Positions 24,910 to 38,100 of a stretch of DNA of 64,000 bases are shown here, in pieces (the stretch's first letter is position 1; every line of letters starts with the position of its first letter). The position numbers and the translations under genes were made by a program. The notes beneath the pieces were generated by a model. That model ran no database searches and was not told the DNA's origin. It saw nothing but the letters and a program-made list of their open reading frames with translations. Source of the DNA: Eriocheir sinensis (taxonomy: Eukaryota > Arthropoda > Malacostraca > Decapoda > Varunidae); contig NW_026111742.1 in assembly GCF_024679095.1 (NCBI RefSeq), positions 170,001 to 234,000 on the forward strand, written 5' to 3'.

Positions 24910-25029
24910 GGGAATTAAGAAATGATGAAAACTGAAGAGGAAGCAACGGCAGAATAAGCAAAAGCAGTGAATGACGACGAATCAGATTTGGCGGAAGAAA
25001 GAGAAAAAGCACCAGCAGCATGAGAGTGC
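24910..25029. repeat. ~120-bp junction module, copy 1
   Basis: Starts GGGAATTAAGAAATGATG, passes through GAGGAAGCAACGGCAGAATA and CAGATTTGGCGGAAGAAAG and ends GAGAGTGCTTGGCGG, where the 33-bp array begins. Its left end resembles the start of the ~190-bp module. Confidence 0.88.
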
Positions 25030-25384
25030 TTGGCGGTGGTGTCTGTTGTTGTGTGTGTGCCCGGCGGTGGTGTCTGTTGTTGTGTGTGAGTCCCCGGCGG
25101 TGGTGTCTGTTGTTGTGTGGGTGTGCTCGGCGGTGGTATCTGTTGTTGTGTGTGCCCGGCGGTGGTGTCTGTTGTTGTGTGTGCCCGGCGGTGGTGTCTG
25201 TTGTTGTGTGTGAGTCCCCGGCGGTGGTGTCTGTTGTTGTGTGTGTGTGCTAGGCGGTGGTGTCTGTTGTTGTGTGTGCCCGGCGGTGGTGTCTGTTGTT
25301 GTGTGTGAGTCCCCGGCGGTGGTGTCTGTTGTTGTGTGTGTGTGCTCGGCGGTGGTGTCTGTTGTTGTGTGTGAGTGCACGGCG

Positions 25385-25506
25385 GGAATTAAGAAATGAT
25401 GAAAACGGAAGAGGAAGCAACGGCAGAATAAGCAAAAGCAGTGAATGACGACGAATCAGATTTGGCGGAAGAAAGAGAAAAAGCACCAGCAGCGTGAGAG
25501 TGCTTG
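25385..25506. repeat. ~120-bp junction module, copy 2
   Basis: Near-identical to copy 1, preceded by GAGTGCACGGC. Separated from copy 1 by about eleven 33-bp-type units. Confidence 0.9.
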
Positions 25507-26022
25507 GCGGTGGTGTCTGTTGTTGTGTGTGTGTGCCCGGCGGTGGTGTCTGTTGTTGTGTGTGTGCCCGGCGGTGGTGTCTGTTGTTGTGTGTGTGTGT
25601 GCCCGGCGGTGGTGTCTGTTGTTGTGTGTGTGTGCCCGGCGGTGGTGTCTGTTGTTGTGTGTGTGTGCCCGGCGGTGGTGTCTGTTGTTGTGTGTGCCCG
25701 GCGGTGGTGTCTGTTGTTGTGTGTGCTCGGCGGTGGTGTCTGTTGTTGTGTGCGTGTGCCCGGCGGTGGTGTCTGTTGTTGTGTGTGTGCCCGGCGGTGG
25801 TGTCTGTTGTTGTGTGTGCCCGGCGGTGGTGTCTGTTGTTGTGTGTATGTGCTCGGCGGTGGTGTCTGTTGTTGTGTGCGTGTGCCCGGCGGTGGTGTTT
25901 GTTGTTGTGTGTGTGTGCCCGGCGGTGGTGTCTGTTGTTGTGTGTGAGTCCCCGGCGGTGGTGTCTGTTGTTGTGTGTGTGTGCTCGGCGGTGGTGTCTG
26001 TTGTTGTGTGTGAGTGCACGGC

Positions 26023-26146
26023 GGGAATTAAGAAATGATGAAAACGGAAGAGGAAGCGACGGCAGAATAAGCAAAAGCAGTGAATGACGACGAAACAGAT
26101 TTGGCGGAAGAAAGAGAAAAAGCACCAGCAGCGTGAGAGTGCTTAG
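26023..26146. repeat. ~120-bp junction module, copy 3
   Basis: Preceded by the same GAGTGCACGGC as copy 2, so module and neighbouring array units were duplicated together. Confidence 0.9.
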
Positions 26147-29100
26147 CGGTGGTGTCTGTTGTTGTGTGTGTGTGCCCGGCGGTGGTGTCTGTTGTTGTGT
26201 GTGTGCCCGGCGGTGGTGTCTCTTGTGTGTGTGTGCCGGCGGTGGTGTTTGTTGTTGTGTGCGTGTGCCCGGCGGTGGTGTTTGTTGTTGTGTGCGTGTG
26301 CCCGGCGGTGGTGTTTGTTGTTGTGTGTGTGTGCCCGGCGGTGGTGTTTGTTGTTGTGTGCGTGTGCACGGCGGTGGTGTCTTTTATTGTGTGTGTGCCC
26401 GGCGGTGGTGTCTGTTGTTGTGTGTGTGAGCCCGGCTGGGGTGTCTGTTGTTGTGTGTGTGCCCGGCGGGGGTGTCTGTTGGTTGGTGTGTGTGCCCGGC
26501 GGTGGTGTCTGTTGTTGTGTGTGTGTGCTTGGCGGTGGTGTCTGTTGTTGTGTGTGTGTGCCCGGCGGTGGTGTCTTTTGTGTGTGTGTGCCGGCGGTGG
26601 TGTTTGTTGTTGTGTGCGTGTGCCCAGCGGTGGTGTCTGTTATTGTGTGTGTGTGCCCGGCGGTGGTGTCTGTTGTTGTGTGTGTGTGCCCGGCGGTGGT
26701 GTCTGTTGTTGTGTGTGTGTGTGCCCGGCGATGGTGTCTGTTGTTGTGTGTGTGTGCCCGGCGGTGGTGTCTGTTGTTGTGTGTGTGTGCTTGGCGGTGG
26801 TGTCTGTTGTTGTGTGTGTGTGCCCGGCAGTGGTATCTGTTGTTATGTGTGTGTGCCTGGCGGTGGTGTCTGCTGTTGTGTGTGTGTGCCCGGCGGTGGT
26901 GTCTGTTGCTGTGTGAGTCTGTTCCCGGCGTAGGTGTCTGTTGTTGTGTGTGTGTGCTTGGCGGTGGTGTCTGTTGTTGTGTGTGTGTGCCCGGCGGTGG
27001 TGTTTGTTGTTGTGTGTGTGTGCCCGGCGGAGGTGTTTGTTGTTGTGTGTGTGTGTGCTTGGCGGTGATGTTTGTTGTTGTGTGTGTGTGCCCGGCGGTG
27101 GTGTTTGTTGTTGTGTGTGTGTGTGTGCCCGGCGGTGGTGTTTGTTGTTGTGTGTGTGTGCTTGGCGGTGGTGTTTGTTGTTGTGTGCGTGTGGCCAGCG
27201 GTGGTGTCTGTTGTTGTGTGTGTGTGCTTGGCGGTGGTGTCTGTTGTTGTGTGTGTGTGCCCGGCGGTGGTGTTTGTTGTTGTGTGCGTGTGCCCGGCGG
27301 TGGTGTTTGTTGTGTGTGTGTGCTTGGCGGATGTGTTTGTTGTTGTGTGTGTGTGCCCGGCGGTGGTGTTTGTTGTTGTGTGTGTGTGCCCGGCGGTGGT
27401 GTTTTTTGTTGTGTGTGTGTGCCCGGTGATGGTGTCTGTTGTTGTGTGTGTGTGCCTGGCGGTGGTGTCTGTTGTTTTGTGTGTGTACCCGGCGGTGGTG
27501 TCTGTTGTTGTGTGTGAGTGCCCGGCGGTGGTGTCTGTTATTCTGTGTGTGTCCTCGGCGGTGGTGTCTGTTGCTGTGTGTGTGTACCCGGCGGTGGTGT
27601 CTGTTGTTCTGTGTGTGTACCCGGCATTGGTGTCTGTTGTGTGTGTGTACCCGGCGGTGGTGTCTGTTGTTGTGTGTGTGCCCAGAGGTGGTGTTTGTTG
27701 TTGTGTGTGTGTGCCCGGTGGTGGTGTTTGTTGTTGTGTGCGTGTGCCCGGCGGTGGTGTTTGTTGTTGTGTGTGTGTGCCCGGCGTTGGTGTCTGTTGT
27801 TGTGTGAGTATGCCCAGCTGTGGTGTTTGTTGTTGTGTGTGTGTGCCCGGCGGTGGTGTTTGTTGTTGTGTGCGTGTGCCCGGCGGTAGTGTCTGTTGTT
27901 GTGTGTGTGTGCCCGGCGGTGGGGTTTGTTGTTGTGTGCGTGTGCCCGGCGGTGGTGTTTGTTGTTGTGTGTGTGTGCCCGGCGGTGGTGTCTGTTGTTG
28001 TGTGTCTGTGCTTGGCGGTGGTGTCTGTTGTTGTGTGTGTGTTTGCCTGGCGGTGGTGTTTGTTGTTATGCGTGTGTATGCCCGGCGGTGGTGTTTGTTG
28101 TTGTGTGCGTGTGCCCGGCGGTGGTGTTAGTTGTTGTGTGTTTGTGTGCCCGGCGGTGGTGTTTGTTGTTGTGTGCGTGTGCCCGGCGGTGGTGTCTGTT
28201 GTTGTGTGTGTGTGCCCGGCGGTGGTGTCTGTTGTTGTGTGTGTGTGCTTGGCGGTGGTGTTTGTTGTGTGTGTGTGCCCGGCGGTGGTGTTTGTTTTTG
28301 TGTGTTTGTGCCCGGCCTTGGTGTCTGTTGTTGTGTGTTTGTGCCCGGCGGTGGTGTTTGTTGTTTTGTGTTTGTGCCCGGCGGTGGTGTCTGTTGTTGT
28401 GTGTGTGCCCGTCGGTGGTGTTTGTTGTTGTGTGTGTGCCCGGCGTTGGTGTTTGTTGTTGTGTGTGTGCCCGGCGGTGGTGTTTGTTGTTGTGTGCGTG
28501 TGCCTGGTGGTGATGTCTGTTGTTGTGTGTGTGCCCGGCGGTGGTGTTTGTTGTTTTGTGAGTGTGCCCGGCGGTGGTGTTTGTTGTTTTTTGTGTGTGT
28601 GCTGGGCGGTGGTGTTTGTTGTTGTGTGTGTGCCCGGCGGTGGTGTTTGTTGTTGTGTGTGTGTGCCCGGCGGTGGTGTTTGCTGTTGTGTGCGTGTGCT
28701 CGGCGGTGGTGTTTGTTGCGTGTGTGTGCCCGGCGGTGGTGTCTGTTGTTGTGTGTGTGCGCGGCGGTTGTCTCTTGTTGTGTGTGTGCTTGGCGGTGGT
28801 GTTTGTTGTTGTGTGTGTGTGCTTGGCGGTGGTGTATGTTGTTGTGTGTGTGCTTGGCGGTGGTGTCTGTTGTTCTGTGTGTGTACCCGGCGGTGGTGTC
28901 TGTTGTTGTGTGTGAGTGCCCGGCGGTGGTGTCTGTTGTTCTGTGTGTGTCCTCGGCGGTGGTGTCTGTTGTTGTGTGTGTGTACCCGGCGGTGGTGTCT
29001 GTTGTTCTGTGTGTGTCCCCGGCGAAGGTGTCTGGTGTTGTGTGTGTACCCGGCGGTGGTGTCTGTTGTTCTGTGTGTGTACCCGGCATTGGTGTCTGTT

Positions 29101-32100
29101 GTGTGTGTACCCGGCGGTGGTGTCTGTTGTTCTGTATGTGTGCTCGGCGGTGGTGTCTGTTGTTCTGTGTGTGTCCTCGGCGGTGGTGTCTGTTGTTCTG
29201 TTTGTGTGCCCGGCGGTGGTGTCTGTTGTTCTGTGTGTGTACCCGGCGGTGGTGTCTGTTGTTCTGTGTGTGTTCCCGGCGGTGGTGTCTGTTGTTCTGT
29301 GTGTGCCCGGCGGTGGTGTCTGTTGTTCTGTGTGTGTACCCGGCGGTGGTGTCTGTTGTTCTGTGTGTGTTCCCGGCGGTGGTGTCTGTTGTGTGTGTGC
29401 CCGGCGGTGGTGTCTGTTGTTGTGTGTGCCCGGCGGTGGTGTCTGTTGTTGTGTGTGTGTGCCCGGCGGTGGTGTCTGTTGTTGTGTGTGTGTGCCCGGC
29501 GGTGGTGTCTGTTGTTGTGTGTGTGCCCGGCGGTGGGGTCTGTTGTGTGTTTGCCCGGGGATGGTGTCTGTTGTTGTGTGTGTGTGGTCGTTGCTGTAGT
29601 CTGTCTTTCTGTGTGTGTGCCCGGCGGTGGTGTCTGTTGTTGTGTGTGTCCCCGGCTGTGGTGTCTATTGTGTGTGTTCCCGGCGGTGGTGTCTGTTGTT
29701 GTGTGTGTGTGCCCGGCGGTGGTGTCTGTTGTTGTTGTGTGTGTGTGCCCGGCGGTGGTGTCTGTTGTTGTGTGTGTGTGCCCGGCGGTGGTGTCTGTTG
29801 TTGTGTGTGTGTGCCCGGCGGTGGTGTCTGTTGTTGTGTGTGAGTCCCCGGCGGTGGTGTCTGTTGTTGTGTGTGTGTGCCGGCGGTGGTGTCTGTTGTT
29901 GTGTGTGTGTGCCCGGCGGTGGTGTCTGTTGTTATGTGTGTGCCCGGCGGTGGTGTTTGTTGTTGTGTGTGAGTCCCCGGCGGTGGTGTCTGTTGTTGTG
30001 TGTGCCCGGCGGTGGTGTCTGTTGTGTGTGAGTGCCCGGCGGTGGTGTCTGTTGTTGTGTGTGTGTGCCCGGCGGTGGTGTTTGTTGTGTGTGTGTGCCC
30101 GGCGGTGGTGTTTGTTGTTGTGTGTGTGTGCCCGGCGGTGGTGTCTGTTGTTGTGTGTGTGTGCCCGGCGGTGGTGTCTGTTGTTGTGTGTGTGCCCGGC
30201 GGGGGTGTCTGTTGTTGTGTGTGTGCCCGGCGGTTGTGTCTGTGGTTGTGTGTGTTTGCCGGCGGTGGTGTCTGTTGTTGTGTGTGTGTGCCCGGCGGTG
30301 GTGTCTGTTGTTATGTGTGTGTGCCCGGCGGTGATGTCTTTTGTGTGTTTTTTCAGGCGGTGATGTCTTTTGTGTGTGAGCCCGGCGGTGGTGTCTGTTG
30401 TTGTGTGTGTGTGCCCGGCGGTGGTGTCTGTTGTTGTGTGTGTGTGCCCGGCGGTGGTGTTTGTTGTTGTGTGTGCCCGGCGGTGGTGTCTGTTGCTGTG
30501 TTAGTGTGCCCGGCGGTGGTGTCTGTTGTTGTGTGTGCCCGGCGGTGTCTGTTGTTGTGTGTGTGCCCGGCGGTGGTGTCTGTTGTTGTGTGTGTGTGCC
30601 CGGCGGTGGTGTCTGTTGTGTGTGTTTGCTCGGCGGTGGTGTCTGTTGTTGTGTGGGTATGTGCCCGGCGGTGGTGTCTGTCGCTGTGTGTGTGTGACCG
30701 GCACTGGTGTCTCTTGTTGTGCGTGTGTGTGCCCGGCGGTGGTGTCTGTTTTGTTGTGTGTGTGCCCGGCTGTGGTGTCTGTTGTTGTGTGTGTGTGCCC
30801 GGCGGTGGTGTCTGTTGTTGTGTGTGTGTGCCCGGCGGTGGTGTCTGTTGTTGTGTGTGTGTGCCCGGCGGTGGTGTGTGTTGTTGTGTGTGTGCCCGGC
30901 GGTGGTGTCTGTTGTTCTGTGTGTGCCTGGCGGTGGTGTCTGTTGTGTGTTTGTGCCCGGCGGTGGTGTATGTTGTTGTGTGTGTGCCCGGCGGTGGTGT
31001 TTGTTGTTGTGTGTGTGCCTGGCGGTGGTGTCTGGTGTACTGTGGGTGGGCGCGGCGGTGGTGTCTGTTGTTGTGTGTGTGCCCGGCGGTGGTGTCTGTT
31101 GTGTGTGTGTACCCGGCGGTGGTGTCTGTTGTTTTGTGTGTGTCCCCGGCGGTGGTGTCTGTTGTTGTGTGTGTGTGCCCGGCGGTGGTGTCTGTTGTGT
31201 GTGTGTGCCCGGCGGTGGTGTCTGTTGTGTGTGTGTGCCCGGCAGAGGTGTCTGTTGTTGTTGTGTGCCCGGCGGCGGTGTGTGTTTTTGTGTGTGTGTG
31301 CGCGGGGGTGGTGTGTGTTTTTGTGTGTGTGTGTGCGTGGCTGTGGTGTCTGTTGTTGTGTGTGTGTGCCCGGCGGTGGTGTCTGTTGTTGTGTGTGTGT
31401 GCCCGGCGGTGGTGTCTGTTGTTGTGTGTGTGTGCGTTGCGGTGATGTCTGTTGTGTGTGTGTGCCCGGCGGTGGTGTTTGTTGTTGTGTGTGTGTGCCC
31501 GGCGGTGGTGTTTGTTGTTGTGTGTGTGTGCCCGGCGGTGGTGTTTGTTGTTGTGTGTGTGTGCCCGGCGGTGGTGTTTGTTGTTGTGTGTGTGCACGGC
31601 GGTGGTGTTGGTTGTGTGTGTGCCCGGCGGTGGTGTTTGTTGTTGTGTGTGTGCCCGGCGGTGGTGTCTGTTGTTGTGTGTGTGGCGGTGGTGTTTGTTG
31701 TTGTGTGTGTGTCAGGCGGTGGTGTCTGTTGTTGTGTGCGTGTGCCCGGCGGTGGTGTTTGTTGAGTGTGTGTGCCCGGCGGTGGTGTCTGTTGTTGTGT
31801 GTTTTACCGGAGGTGGTGTGTGTTGTTGTTGTGTGTGTGCCCTGGGGTGGTGTTTGTTGTGTGTGTGTGCCCGGTGATGGTGTCTGTTGTTGTGTGTGTG
31901 CCTGGCGGTGGTGTTTGTTGTTGTTTGTGTGTGCCCGGCGGTGGTGTTTGTTGTGTGTGTGTGTGCCCGGCGGTGGTGTCTGTTATTCTGTGTGTGTCCT
32001 CGGCGGTGGTGTCTGTTGCTGTGTGTGTGTACCCGGCGGTGGTGTCTGTTGTTCTGTGTGTACCCGGCATTGGTGTCTGTTGTGTGTGTGTACCCGGCGG

Positions 32101-35100
32101 TGGTGTCTGTTGTTGTGTGTGTGTACCCAGAGGTGGTGTTTGTTGTTGTGTGTGTGCCCGGCGGTGGTGTTTGTTGTTGTGTGCGTGTGCCCGGCGGTGG
32201 TGTTTGTTGTTGTGTGTGTGTGCCCGGCGTTGGTGTCTGTTGTTGTGTGAGTATGCCCAGCGGTGGTGTTTGTTGTTGTGTGTGTGCCCGGCGGTGGTGT
32301 TTGTTGTTGTGTGCGTGTGCCCGGCGGTGGTGTCTGTTGTTGTGTGTGTGTGCACGGCGCTGTGGTGTGTTATTTTGTGTGTACCCGGCATTGGTGTCTG
32401 TTGTGTGTGTGTGCCCGGCGGTGGTGTCTGTTGTTGTGTGTATGTGCTTGGCGGTGGTGTCTGTTGTTGTGTGTGTGTTTGCCTAGCGGTGGTGTTTGTT
32501 GTTATGCGTGTGTATGCCCGGCGGTGGTGTTTGTTGTTGTGTGCGTGTGCCCGGCGGTGGTGTTAGTTGTTGTGTGTTTATGTGCCCGGCGGTGGTGTTT
32601 GTTGTTGTGTGTGCCCGGCGGTGGTGTCTGTTGTTGTGTGTGCCCGGCGGTGGTGTCTGTTGTTGTGTGTGTGTGCTTGGCGGTGGTGTTTGTTGTTGTG
32701 TGTGTGTGCCCGGCGGTGGTGTTTGTTTTTGTGTGTTTGTGCCCGGCCTTGGTGTCTGTTGTTGTGTGTTTGTGCCCGGCGGTGGTGTTTGTTGTTTTGT
32801 GTTTGTGCCCGGCGGTGGTGTCTGTTGTTGTGTGTGTGTGCCCGTCGGTGGTGTTTGTTGTTGTGTGTGTGCCCGGCGTTGGTGTTTGTTGTTGTGTGTG
32901 TGTGCCCGGCGGTGGTGTCTGTTGTGGTGTGTGTGTGCCTGGTGGTGATGTCTGTTGTTGTGTGTGTGTGCCCGGCGGTGGTGTTTGTTGTTTTGTGTGT
33001 GTGCCCGGCGGTGGTGTTTGTTGTTGTGTGTGTGTGCTTGGCGGTGGTGTTTGTTGTTGTGTGTGTGTGTGCCCGGCGGTGGTGTTTGTTGTTGTGTGTG
33101 TGTGCCCGGCGGTGGTGTTTGCTGTTGTGTGCGTGTGCTCGGCGGTGGTGTTTGTTGCGTGTGTGTGCCCGGCGGTGGTGTCTGTTGTTGTGTGTGTGTG
33201 CCCGGCGGTGGTGTCTGTTGTTGTGTGTGCTTGGCGGTGGTGTTTGTTGTGTGTGTGTGCTTGGCGGTGGTGTTTGTTGTTGTGTGTGTGTGCTTGGCGG
33301 TGGTGTCTGTTGTTCTGTGTGTGTACCCGGCGGTGGTGTCTGTTGTTGTGTGTGAGTGCCCGGCGGTGGTGTCTGTTGTTCTGTGTGTGTCCTCGGCGGT
33401 GGTGTCTGTTGTTGTGTGTGAGTGCCCGGCGGTGGTGTCTGTTGTTCTGTGTGTGTCCTCGGCGGTGGTGTCTGTTGTTGTGTGTGTGTACCCGGCGGTG
33501 GTGTCTATTGTTCTGTGTGTGTACCCGGCATTGGTGTCTGTTGTGTGTGTGTACCCGGCGGTGGTGTCTGTTGTTCTGTATGTGTGCTCGGCGGTGGTGT
33601 CTGTTGTTCTGTGTGTGTCCTCGGCGGTGGTGTCTGTTGTTCTGTTTGTGTGCCCGGCGGTGGTGTCTGTTGTTCTGTGTGTGTACCCGGCGGTGGTGTC
33701 TATTGTTCTATGTGTGTTCCCGGCGGTGGTGTCTGTTGTTCTGTGTGTGTGCCCGGCGGTGGTGTCTGTTGTTCTGTGTGTGTACCCGGCGGTGGTGTCT
33801 GTTGTTCTGTGTGTGTTCCCGGCGGTGGTGTCTGTTGTTCTGTGTGTGTTCCCGGCGGTGGTGTCTGTTGTTGTGTGTGTGTGCTCGGCGGTGGTGTCTG
33901 TTGTTGTGGGTGTTTGCCCGGCGGTGGTGTCTGTCGTTGTGAGTGTGTGGCCGGCGTAAGTGTCTGTCGTTGAGGGTGTTTGCCCGGCGGTGGTGTCTGT
34001 CGTTGTGAGTGTGTGCCCGGCGGTGGTGTCTGTTGTGTGTGTGTGCCCGGCGGTGGTGTCTGTTGTTGTGCGTTTGTGCCCGGCGGTGGTGTCTGTCGTT
34101 GTGTGTTTGTGCTCGGCGTTGGTGTCTGTTGTTGTGTGTCTGTGCTTAGCGATGGTGTCTGTTGTTGTGTTTGTGTGGCCGTTAGTGGTGTCTGTCATTT
34201 TGTGGGCGTGCCCGGCGGTGGTGTTTGTTGTGTGTGTGTGCCCATCGGTGGTGTCTGTTGTTGTGTGTGTGCCCGGTGATGGTGTCTGTTGTTGTGTGTG
34301 TGCCCGGTGATGGTGTTTGTTGTTGTGTGTGTGCCCGGTGATGGTGTGTGTTGTAGTGTGTGCCCGGCGGTGGTGTTTGTTGTTGTGTGTGTGCCCGGCG
34401 GTGGTGTCTGTTGTTGTGTGTGTGCCCGGCGGTGGTGTCTGTTGTTGTGTGTGCCCGGCGGTGTCTGTTGTTGTGTGTGTGTGCCCGTCGTTGGTGTCTG
34501 TTGTTGTGTGTGTGCCCGGCGGTGGTGTCTGTTGTTGTGTGTGTGTGCCCGGCGGTGGTGTCTGTTGTTGTGTGTGTGTGCCCGGCGGTGGTGTTTGTTG
34601 TTGTGTGTGCCCGGCGGTGGTGTCTGTTGTTGTGTGTGTGTGCCCGGCGGTGGTGTCTGTTGTTGTGTGCGTGTGCCCGGCGGTGGTGTTTGTTGTTGTG
34701 TGTGTGTGTGCCCGGCGGTGGTGTTTGTTGTTGTGTGCGTGTGCCCGGCGGTGGTGTTTGTTGTGTGTGTGTGCCCGGCGGTGGTGTTTGTTGTTGTGTG
34801 CGTGTGCCCGGCGGTGGTGTTTGTTGTTGTGTGTGTGTGCCCGGCGGTGGTGTCTGTTGTTGTGTGTGTGTGCCCGGCGGTGGTGTCTGTTGTTGTGTGT
34901 GTGTGCTTGGCGGTGGTGTTTGTTGTTGTGTGTGCCCGGCGGTGGTGTCTGTTGTTGTGTGTGTACCCGGCTGTGGTGTCTGTTGTGTGTGTACCCGGCG
35001 GTGGTGTCTGATATTGTGTGGGTGTGCCCGGCGGTGGTGTCTGTTGTTCTGTGTGTGTCCTCGGCGGTGGTGTCTGTTGTTCTGTGTGTGCCCGGCGGTG

Positions 35101-38100
35101 GTGTCTGTTGTTCTGTGTGTGTACCCGGCGGTGGTGTCTGTTGTTCTGTGTGTGTTCCCGGCGGTGGTGTCTGTTGTTCTGTGTGTGTGCCCGGCGGTGG
35201 TGTCTGTTGTTGTGTGTGTGTAACCGGCGGTGGTGTCTGTTGTTCTGTGTGTGTGCCCGGCGGTGGTGTCTGTTGTTCTGTGTGTGTGCTCGGCGGTGGT
35301 GTCTGTTGTTGTGTGTGTCTGTGCTTAGCGGTGGTGTCTGTTGTTGTGTGTCCGTTACTGTTGTCTGTCATTTTGTGTGCGTGCCCGGCGGTGGTGTCTG
35401 TTGTTGTGTGTGTGTGCCCAGCGGTGGTGTCTGTTGTGTGTGTGCCCGGCGGTGGTGACTGTTGTTCTGTGTGTGTGCCCGGCGGTGGTGTCTGTTGTTG
35501 TGTGTGTGTGCCCGGCGGTGGTGTTTGTTTTTGTGTGTGTGCCCGGCGGTGGTGTTTGTTGTTGTGTGTGTGCCCGGCGGTGGTGTTTGTTTTTGTGTGT
35601 GTGCCCGGCGGTGGTGTTTGTTGTTGTGTGCGTGTGCTTGGCGGTGGTGTTTGTTGTTGTGTGTGCCCGGCGGTGGTGTCTGTTGTGTGTGTGCCCGGCG
35701 GTGGTGTTTGTTGTTGTGTGTGTGTGCCCGGCGGTGGTGTCTGTTGTTGTGTGAGTGTGCCCGGCGGTGGTGTCTGTTGTTGTGTGTGTGTGCCCGGCGG
35801 TGGTGTCTGTTGTTGTGTGTGTGCCGGGCGGTGGTCTCTGTTGTAGTGTGTTTTCGGCGGTGGTGTTGGTTGTTGTGTGTGCCCGGCGGTGGTGATTGTG
35901 TTTTTGTGTGTGTGCCCGGCGGTGGTGTTTGTTGTTGTGTGTGTGTGCCCGGCGGTGGTGTCTGTTGTTGTGTGTGTGTGCCCGGCGGTGGTGTTTGTTG
36001 TTGTGTGTGCGTGTGCCCGGCGGTGGTGTCTGTTGTTGTGTGCGTGTGCCCGGCGGTGGTGTCTGTTGTTGTGTGTGTGTGCCCGGCGGTGGTGTTTGTT
36101 GTTGTGTGTGTGCCCGGCGGTGGTGTTTGTTGTTGTGTGTGTGTGCCCGGCGGTGGTGTCTGTTGTTGTGTGTGTGTGTGCCGGCGGTGGTGTCTGTTGT
36201 TGTGTGTGTGTGCCCGGCGGTGGTGTCTGTTGTTGTGTGTGTGTGCCCGGCGGTGGTGTCTGTTGTTGTGTGTGTGTGCCCGGCGGTGGTGTCTGTTGTT
36301 GTGTGTGTGTGTGCCCGGCGGTGGTGTCTGTTGTTGTGTGTGTGTGCCCGGCGGTGGTGTCTGTTGTTGTGTGTGTGTGTTCGGCGGTGGTGTCTGTTGT
36401 TGTGTGTGTGTGCCCGGCGGTGGTGTTTGTTGTTGTGTGCGTGTGCCCGGCGGTTATGTTTGTTGTTGTGTGTGTGCCCGGCGGTGGTGTCTGTTGTTGT
36501 GTGTGTGTGCCCGGCGGTGGTGTTTGTTGTTGTGTGCGTGTGCCCGGCGGTGGTGTTTGTTGTGTGTGTGTGCCCGGCGGTGGTGTCTGTTGTTGTGTGT
36601 GCGTGTGCCCGGCGGTGGTGTCTGTTGTTGTGTGTGTGCCCGGCGGTGGTGTCTGTCGTTGTTTGTGTGCCCGGCGGTGTTTTCTGTTGTGGTGTGTGTG
36701 TGCCCGGCGGTGGTGTCTGTTGTTGTGTGTGTGTGCCCGGCGGCGGTGTCTGTTGTTGTGTGTGTGTTCCCGGCGGTGGTGTCTGTTGTTGTGTGTGAGT
36801 GGGCGCGGCGTTAGTGTGTGTTGTTGTTTGTGTGTGCCCGGCGGTGGTGTCTGTTGTTGTGTGTGTGTGCCCGGCGGTGGTGTCTGTTGTTGTGTGTGTG
36901 TGCCCGGCGGTGGTGTCTGTTGTTGTGTGTGAGTGCCCGGCGGTGGTGTCTGTTGTGTGTGGGCCCGGCGGTGGTGTCTGTTGTTGTGTGTGTGTGCCCG
37001 GCGGTGGTGTCTGTTGTTGTGTGTGTGTGCCCGGCGGTGGTGTCTGTTGTTGTGTGTGTGTGCCCGGCGGTGGTGTCTGTTGTTGTGTGTGTGTGCCCGG
37101 CGGTGGTGTCTGTTTTGTGTGTGTGCCTTGCGGTGGTGTCTGTGGTTGTGTGTGTGTGCCCGGCGGTGGTGTCTGTTGTTGTGTGTGTGCCCGGCGGTGG
37201 TGTCTGTTGTTGTGTGTGTGTGCCGGCGGTGGTGTCTGTTGTTGTGTGTGTGCCCGGCGGTGGTGTCTGTTGTGTGTGTGTGCCCGGCGGTGGTGTCTGT
37301 TGTTGTGTGTGTGTGCCCGGCGGTGGTGTCTGTTGTTGTGTGTGTGTGCCCGGCGGTGGTGTCTGTTGTTGTGTGTGTGTGCCCGGCGGTGGTGTCTGTT
37401 GTTGTGTGTGTGTGCCCGGCGGTGTTGTCTGTTTTTGTGTGTGTGCCCGGCGGTGGTGTCTGTTGTTGTGTGTTTGTGCCCGGCGGTGGTGTCTGTAGTT
37501 CTGTGTGTGTGCCGGCGGTGGTGTCTGTTGTTGTTGTGTGTGTGGCGGTGGTGTATGTTGTTGTGTGTGTGCCCGGCGGTGGTTTCTGTTGTTGTGTGTG
37601 TGTGCCCGGCGGTGGTGTCTGTTGTTGTGTGTGTGTGCCCGGCGGTGGTGTCTGTTGTTGTGTGTGTTCCCAGGTGTGGTGTCTGTTGTTGTGTTTGTGT
37701 GCCCGGAGGTGGTGTCTGTTGTTAAGTGTGTGTGCCCGGCGGTGGTGTCTGTTGTTGTGTGTGTGTGCCCGGCGGTGGTGTCTGTTGTTGTGTGAGTGCC
37801 CGGCGGTGGTGTCTGTTGTTGTGTGTGTGTGCCCGGGTGTGGTGTCTGTTTTTGTGTGTGAGTGCCCGGCGGTGGTGTCTGTTGTTGTGTGTGTGTGTGC
37901 CCGGTGGTATTGTCTGTTGTTGTGTGAGTGACCGGCGGTGGTGTCTGTTGTTGTGTGTGTGTGCCCGGCGGTGGTGTCTGTTGTTGTGTGTGTGTGCCCG
38001 GCGGTGGTGTCTGTTGTTGTGTGTGTGTGTGCCCGGCGGTGGTGTCTTTTGTTGTGTGTGTGCCCGGCGGTGGTGTCTTTTGTTGTGTGTGTGTGCCCGG

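Noticed and set aside
24910..26146. ~120-bp modules as exons of a small gene
   Set aside because: Copies have stops in several frames, no splice pattern, and are bounded directly by array units.
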